This document shows positions 6,811 through 9,835 of a DNA stretch of 9,835 nucleotides, piece after piece. This stretch comes from Cellulomonadaceae bacterium. GTDB taxonomy: Bacteria; Actinomycetota; Actinomycetes; Actinomycetales; Cellulomonadaceae. The position numbers and the translations under genes are program-made. The notes beneath the pieces are model-generated. The model was not told the DNA's origin and made no database searches. It saw only the letters and a program-made list of their open reading frames with translations. Numbering within the stretch: the first letter of the stretch is position 1; each line of letters begins with the position of its first letter. The DNA is taken from NCBI GenBank assembly GCA_031283115.1, contig JAITCK010000111.1:1-9835 (forward strand), in the 5' to 3' direction.

Positions 6811-6846
6811 TAACAAAGACTAACAAACTCTAACAATACTTCACAA
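6811..6846. promoter_or_regulatory. Operator-like direct repeats with 10-bp period in the divergent region
   Basis: TAACAA occurs at 6811-6816, 6821-6826 and 6831-6836, with a fourth related copy TCACAA at 6841-6846, each starting exactly 10 bp after the last. This places equivalent bases on one face of the helix. The array covers the regulator's predicted core promoter and lies about 90 bp upstream of the DUF2264 start. Direct-repeat operators are known for DeoR-type repressors. I infer that the adjacent hybrid regulator binds here and controls both directions. Confidence 0.65.
6817..6846 (-). promoter_or_regulatory. Predicted promoter of the regulator gene
   Basis: Read on the minus strand, TTGTGA (plus 6841-6846) is a fair -35 and TAGTCT (plus 6817-6822) a -10 of TANNNT type, separated by 18 bp. 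GTG 6808 follows the -10 after eight bases, suggesting a leaderless or nearly leaderless mRNA. Both hexamers are embedded in the 10-bp repeats, which would give autoregulation. Confidence 0.5.
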
Positions 6847-6854
6847 CACCTGGT

Positions 6855-6860
6855 TTGACC
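6855..6860 (+). promoter_or_regulatory. Candidate -35 element for the DUF2264 operon
   Basis: TTGACC agrees with the TTGACA -35 consensus at five of six positions and sits just after the repeat array. The -10 is unclear: the best nearby sequences, around 6879-6887, are weak or too far. A repressor on the adjacent repeats could block this site. Confidence 0.3.
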
Positions 6861-6923
6861 GTGCAGAAGTGCTTGTGGTTGGTTACTCCCATTCAACAGC
6901 CCGCAGTAAAGACGCTCACAAAG

Positions 6924-6928
6924 AAGGA
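6924..6928 (+). promoter_or_regulatory. Ribosome binding site that decides the DUF2264 start
   Basis: AAGGA lies four bases before ATG 6933. The same frame is open back to a TTG at 6855, but that codon falls in the presumed promoter and has no ribosome site. The site therefore fixes the protein start at 6933. Confidence 0.75.
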
Positions 6929-6932
6929 TGAG

Positions 6933-8861
6933 ATGGACCTCTCCCCTCCCCCGGTCAAAGCCGCCGAATGGGATCGCGCACGCCTAGCAACATTCGCTGA
7001 CGGCCTGCTCACCTCGGTACGTCAGTTCGCCTCCCCCCAGCACGGGCGCATCACCCTGCCCGGCCCTGAAGGCGGCTACGGCCACGCCATCGACGGTCTC
7101 GAAGGCTTCACCCGCACCCTGCTGCTGGCCGGATTCCGCCTGGCCGGAGAAAACGGCGACGACCCCCTAGGCCTAGCCGACTGGTACGCCCAAGGCATCG
7201 CCGCAGGAACCGACCCAAACGCCAACGAGCAAGAACGCTGGGTAGGCATCAACGAGCACGGCCAAGCCAAAGTCGAAGCCGCCTCCCTGGCCCTCATCCT
7301 CGACATGACCCGGCCCTGGATTTGGGATCGCCTGGACGCACGAGTCCAAGAAAACGTCATCAACTACCTGGCCCCCGTCGTCGGCAACACCGACTACCCC
7401 ATCAACAACTGGTGCTGGTTCCGCCTAGTAGTGCAAACCTTCCTCAAATCCGTGGGAGGCCCCCACTCCCTGGACGACATGCGCGCCGACCTAGCCCTCC
7501 ACGACACCTTCGCCCGCGATGGCGGATGGATGTCCGACGGCGACGAACGCAGCTACGACCACTACGCCGGCTGGGCCCTCCACCTCTACCCGCCCCTATG
7601 GGCCCGCATGAAAGGCGCCGAAGACTTGGCCGCCGAACGCGGAACCATTGACCGCGACCGCCTCGACGCCTTCCTAGGCGACGCCCTCGCCCTAGTAGGC
7701 GCAGACGGATCACCCCTGCTGCAAGGCCGGTCGCTGACCTACCGTTTCGCCGCCGCCGCCCCCTACTGGGTGGGCGCCCTAGCTGAAGTTCCCTCCCACT
7801 CCCCCGGCCTGCTACGCCGAGCCGCCACCCGCATCGTCCAACATTTCGCTGACGCTGGCGCCCCCACCTCCGACGGCATCCTCACCATCGGCTGGCACGA
7901 CCAGTGGCGTCAAATCGCCCAAAGCTACACCGGGCCGTCATCCCCCTACTGGGCGTCCAAAGGCCTGCTCGGCCTGGCACTTCCAGCCAACCACCCCGTA
8001 TGGACGGCCCCCAGCCAACCCCTACCCATCGAAAGCGACACCATACTGCGCGCCTCCCAGGCGCCCGGATGGATTATTTCCGGTACACCCGACGATGGCA
8101 TCGTCCGCGTCCTCAACCACGGCACCGACCACGCCTGCACAGGCGACGACAGCGGCGACTCACCCCTCTACGCCCGCCTGGGCTACTCCACCGCCACCTC
8201 CCCCCTGCTAGACGACGCCGGATGGGCCAGCCCCGACGAACAGTCCGTCACCCTGGTAGACGCCAACGGTCGTGCCAGTCACCGATCCGGCTTCGACACC
8301 CTCGGTGTGCGCATTGACGGCGAACCCAGCAGCGACACCGCCGTAGGCGTGGGCGCCACCCGCGTGGCCGCCCACTGGATCGACCTGGCCAGCCAGCAAA
8401 CCCTTCACGGGTCTGGCTGGACCGGCCAGGCCACACCCGCAGGAACCCTGACCGTTATCTCCCTGGTGCGCGGCGCCTACGAAGCCAGACTGGTTCGGGT
8501 AGACGCCCTAGCCAGCGGCGTCATCGCCGCCGATGCCACCCTTCGTATCAGCGGCTGGCCTGTGGTTGACGGGGACGGCCTCACCTCCACCGTCACCCCC
8601 GCCCTAGGCTCAGAAGCGACGGCAGGTCAACTAACCCGCGACAACGCCAGCCCCATGGGCTCCCCCAGCCGCGTCCCCTACCTCGACTACCCTGTGACGC
8701 CGGGAACCTGGACAAGCAGCCTCGTCGGCCTCACCCGCGACACCGCAGCCGTTGACGCCGCCGCGACCGCCACCATCACCATCGACCCCACCAGCAGGCA
8801 GGCCCACGTGACCTGGCCCGACGGCGCCGCCACCACAACAAACCTCACCGACACCATCTGA
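6933..8861 (+). CDS. DUF2264-family protein, probable carbohydrate-active enzyme
   Basis: This 642-residue protein matches the DUF2264 family, whose members occur in carbohydrate-use loci and whose N-terminal part is expected to fold as an alpha/alpha barrel like some glycosidases and lyases. Family segments seen in order: GYGHAIDGLEGF near the start, NEHGQAKVEAASLAL, NNWCWFR (158-164), DGGWMSDGDERSYDHY (196-211), YRFAAAAPYW (270-279), DGILTIGWHDQW, and SPYWASKGLLGLALP (337-351). The C-terminal third looks beta-rich. Conserved Asp, Glu and His residues in 202-210 are candidate catalytic residues. There is no signal peptide, so it should act in the cytoplasm on imported sugar. It heads an operon with a solute-binding protein gene 98 bp downstream and is divergent from the regulator. 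CTA leucine codons are unusually common (about 15). The reaction and substrate are unknown. Confidence 0.87.
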   Translation: MDLSPPPVKAAEWDRARLATFADGLLTSVRQFASPQHGRITLPGPEGGYGHAIDGLEGFTRTLLLAGFRLAGENGDDPLGLADWYAQGIAAGTDPNANEQERWVGINEHGQAKVEAASLALILDMTRPWIWDRLDARVQENVINYLAPVVGNTDYPINNWCWFRLVVQTFLKSVGGPHSLDDMRADLALHDTFARDGGWMSDGDERSYDHYAGWALHLYPPLWARMKGAEDLAAERGTIDRDRLDAFLGDALALVGADGSPLLQGRSLTYRFAAAAPYWVGALAEVPSHSPGLLRRAATRIVQHFADAGAPTSDGILTIGWHDQWRQIAQSYTGPSSPYWASKGLLGLALPANHPVWTAPSQPLPIESDTILRASQAPGWIISGTPDDGIVRVLNHGTDHACTGDDSGDSPLYARLGYSTATSPLLDDAGWASPDEQSVTLVDANGRASHRSGFDTLGVRIDGEPSSDTAVGVGATRVAAHWIDLASQQTLHGSGWTGQATPAGTLTVISLVRGAYEARLVRVDALASGVIAADATLRISGWPVVDGDGLTSTVTPALGSEATAGQLTRDNASPMGSPSRVPYLDYPVTPGTWTSSLVGLTRDTAAVDAAATATITIDPTSRQAHVTWPDGAATTTNLTDTI

Positions 8862-8894
8862 TTTTCCCCCCCCTGAAAGAAACCCCATGCGGGA

Positions 8895-8941
8895 CTCCGC
8901 CGGAGCCACCGCCCTACCTCACTGCGCCCAAAAAGGGCCGC
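8895..8941 (+). other. Two short stem-loops between the DUF2264 and solute-binding protein genes
   Basis: The 98-bp gap contains CTCCGCCGGAG (8895-8905), a short inverted repeat, and GCGCCC-AAAAA-GGGCCGC (8924-8941), which can pair over six bases with one bulged C. The second ends just before the AAGGAAG ribosome site of the downstream gene. Neither is followed by a U-run, so they are not obvious terminators. They may stabilise the transporter part of the mRNA or be processing sites. A run of eight C lies at 8866-8873. Folding energies were not computed. Confidence 0.4.
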
Positions 8942-8959
8942 TCAAGGAAGAGAAACACC

Positions 8960-9835
8960 ATGATGAACCGCAAAATGCTCGCAGGTATCGGCCTCGCCGC
9001 CGCTGCCGCCCTCACCCTGACCGCCTGCGGCGGCAACAGCAACAACAACGCCAACGGCGCCGTTGACGCTGACGGCAACATCACCCTCACCTGGGGTGGC
9101 TGGGATCTGGACCGCGTACCCGAGTTCAACGCCCTCGCCTCCGCCTTCAACGACAGCCAAGACGGCATCACCGTCCAAACCGTGGACTACCCCAACTCCG
9201 AATGGCTCACCGCCATGACCGCCGACCTGGCCGCCGGGTCTGCCCCCGACATTGTCACCCTCCGTGGCCTGCCCGAGTTCGCCACCTGGTCTGCTGGCGG
9301 CCAGCTGCGCGACCTCAGCCACATCGCCAGCGAACTGGACCCCAGCACCCAATCCCGTGACATTTTTGACCACGACGGCCAAATCCAAGGCTTGCCCTGG
9401 CGTCAAGACCACTGGGTCGTCTACTACAACCAGGACCTCTTCACCGCCGCAGGCGTCGACTTCCCCGACGGCAGCTGGACCTGGGACGAATATGTAGAAA
9501 CCGCCCAAGCCCTCAAAGACGGCCTGCCCGACGGCGTCTTCCCTGCCTACCAGCACGGCTGGGGCGACTCCACAGTCGCCGGTTTCGCCATCGTACAAAC
9601 CCCCGGCGTTGACCTGTTCGCCGGCAACTTCGACTTCCTCGCCCCCTACTATGAGCGCGCCCTCACCCTCGACGACGAAGGCCTCCAGCCCTCCTTCGGC
9701 ACCGTGACCACAGGCTCCCTGCACCACCTGGGCGAATTTGGCCAGCAGCGGGTAGCCATGGTTCCCATGGGTTCCTGGTTCATGTCCCAGCTGGTTGACG
9801 ACGGCAACGAGGTAGACGACTTCGCTTGGGGCGTT
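8960..9835 (+). CDS. ABC-transporter sugar-binding lipoprotein (family 1 solute-binding protein), 3' end outside window
   Basis: The first 292 codons are present and the frame is open to the window edge; family members usually have about 400-450 residues. It would capture a sugar outside the membrane and hand it to an ABC importer whose permease genes are expected just downstream. Seen: a lipoprotein signal with MNRK, a hydrophobic alanine/leucine stretch and the lipobox LTAC, lipidated on Cys23; then Asn/Gly-rich spacer, the mature ITLTWGGWD strand, the family-typical GLPWRQDHWVVYYNQDLF (144-161), WTWDEYVETA, and VAMVPMGSWF (265-274). The start is ATG 8960, with AAGGAAG upstream; ATG 8963 is equally possible. 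It follows the DUF2264 gene in the same direction, so the two probably share a substrate. The sugar cannot be told from sequence. Confidence 0.92.
   Translation, partial: MMNRKMLAGIGLAAAAALTLTACGGNSNNNANGAVDADGNITLTWGGWDLDRVPEFNALASAFNDSQDGITVQTVDYPNSEWLTAMTADLAAGSAPDIVTLRGLPEFATWSAGGQLRDLSHIASELDPSTQSRDIFDHDGQIQGLPWRQDHWVVYYNQDLFTAAGVDFPDGSWTWDEYVETAQALKDGLPDGVFPAYQHGWGDSTVAGFAIVQTPGVDLFAGNFDFLAPYYERALTLDDEGLQPSFGTVTTGSLHHLGEFGQQRVAMVPMGSWFMSQLVDDGNEVDDFAWGV

Noticed and set aside
6855..6932. N-terminal extension of the DUF2264 protein from TTG 6855
   Set aside because: No ribosome site, overlaps the presumed promoter, and a good AAGGA site precedes ATG 6933.
8942..9727. Minus-strand open frame of 261 codons
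   Set aside because: It lies opposite the lipoprotein gene, which has a clear signal peptide, lipobox and family motifs; the product is glycine- and valine-rich noise.

Overview
The window is high-GC DNA with compact genes, GTG as well as ATG starts and several apparently leaderless genes. Together with the gene families (an actinobacterial-type PAC2 protein, a HelR/HelD RNA polymerase motor, NrdR, a lipoprotein sugar-binding protein) this points to an actinomycete (Actinomycetota). I cannot name the genus from sequence alone.

Layout. Positions 1-237 hold no convincing gene but are strongly repetitive: a five-unit array with exact 18-bp period (49-138) and a 33/39-bp imperfect tandem duplication (149-220). 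A PAC2-family gene (238-1179, minus) is divergent from a helR/helD-like ATPase gene (1361-3688, plus). A phosphoglycerate dehydrogenase gene, serA (3750-4988, plus), follows after 61 bp and converges on nrdR (4992-5489, minus), with 3 bp between the stop codons. These four genes look like chromosomal housekeeping or stress genes.

From 5612 on, the window becomes a carbohydrate-use locus. A regulator with a DeoR-type helix-turn-helix joined to a LacI-type sugar-sensing domain (5612-6808, minus) is divergent from a DUF2264 gene (6933-8861, plus) and a lipoprotein ABC-transporter solute-binding protein (from 8960, cut by the window end). The short divergent region carries TAACAA-type repeats spaced exactly 10 bp apart, overlapping the regulator's predicted promoter. 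The simplest model is that the regulator binds these repeats, senses a sugar, and controls uptake by the transporter and breakdown by the cytoplasmic DUF2264 protein. The permease genes would lie beyond the window.

Points most worth a second look: the 10-bp-periodic operator and its hybrid regulator; the DUF2264-transporter pairing with unknown substrate; a sequence resembling a rifamycin-associated element upstream of helR; the three copies of a 9-bp motif upstream of nrdR that could form alternative hairpins; a 10-base homopolymer at the regulator's stop codon; the repeat array after the PAC2 gene; and a sharp rise in CTA leucine codons in the regulator and DUF2264 genes compared with the other genes.
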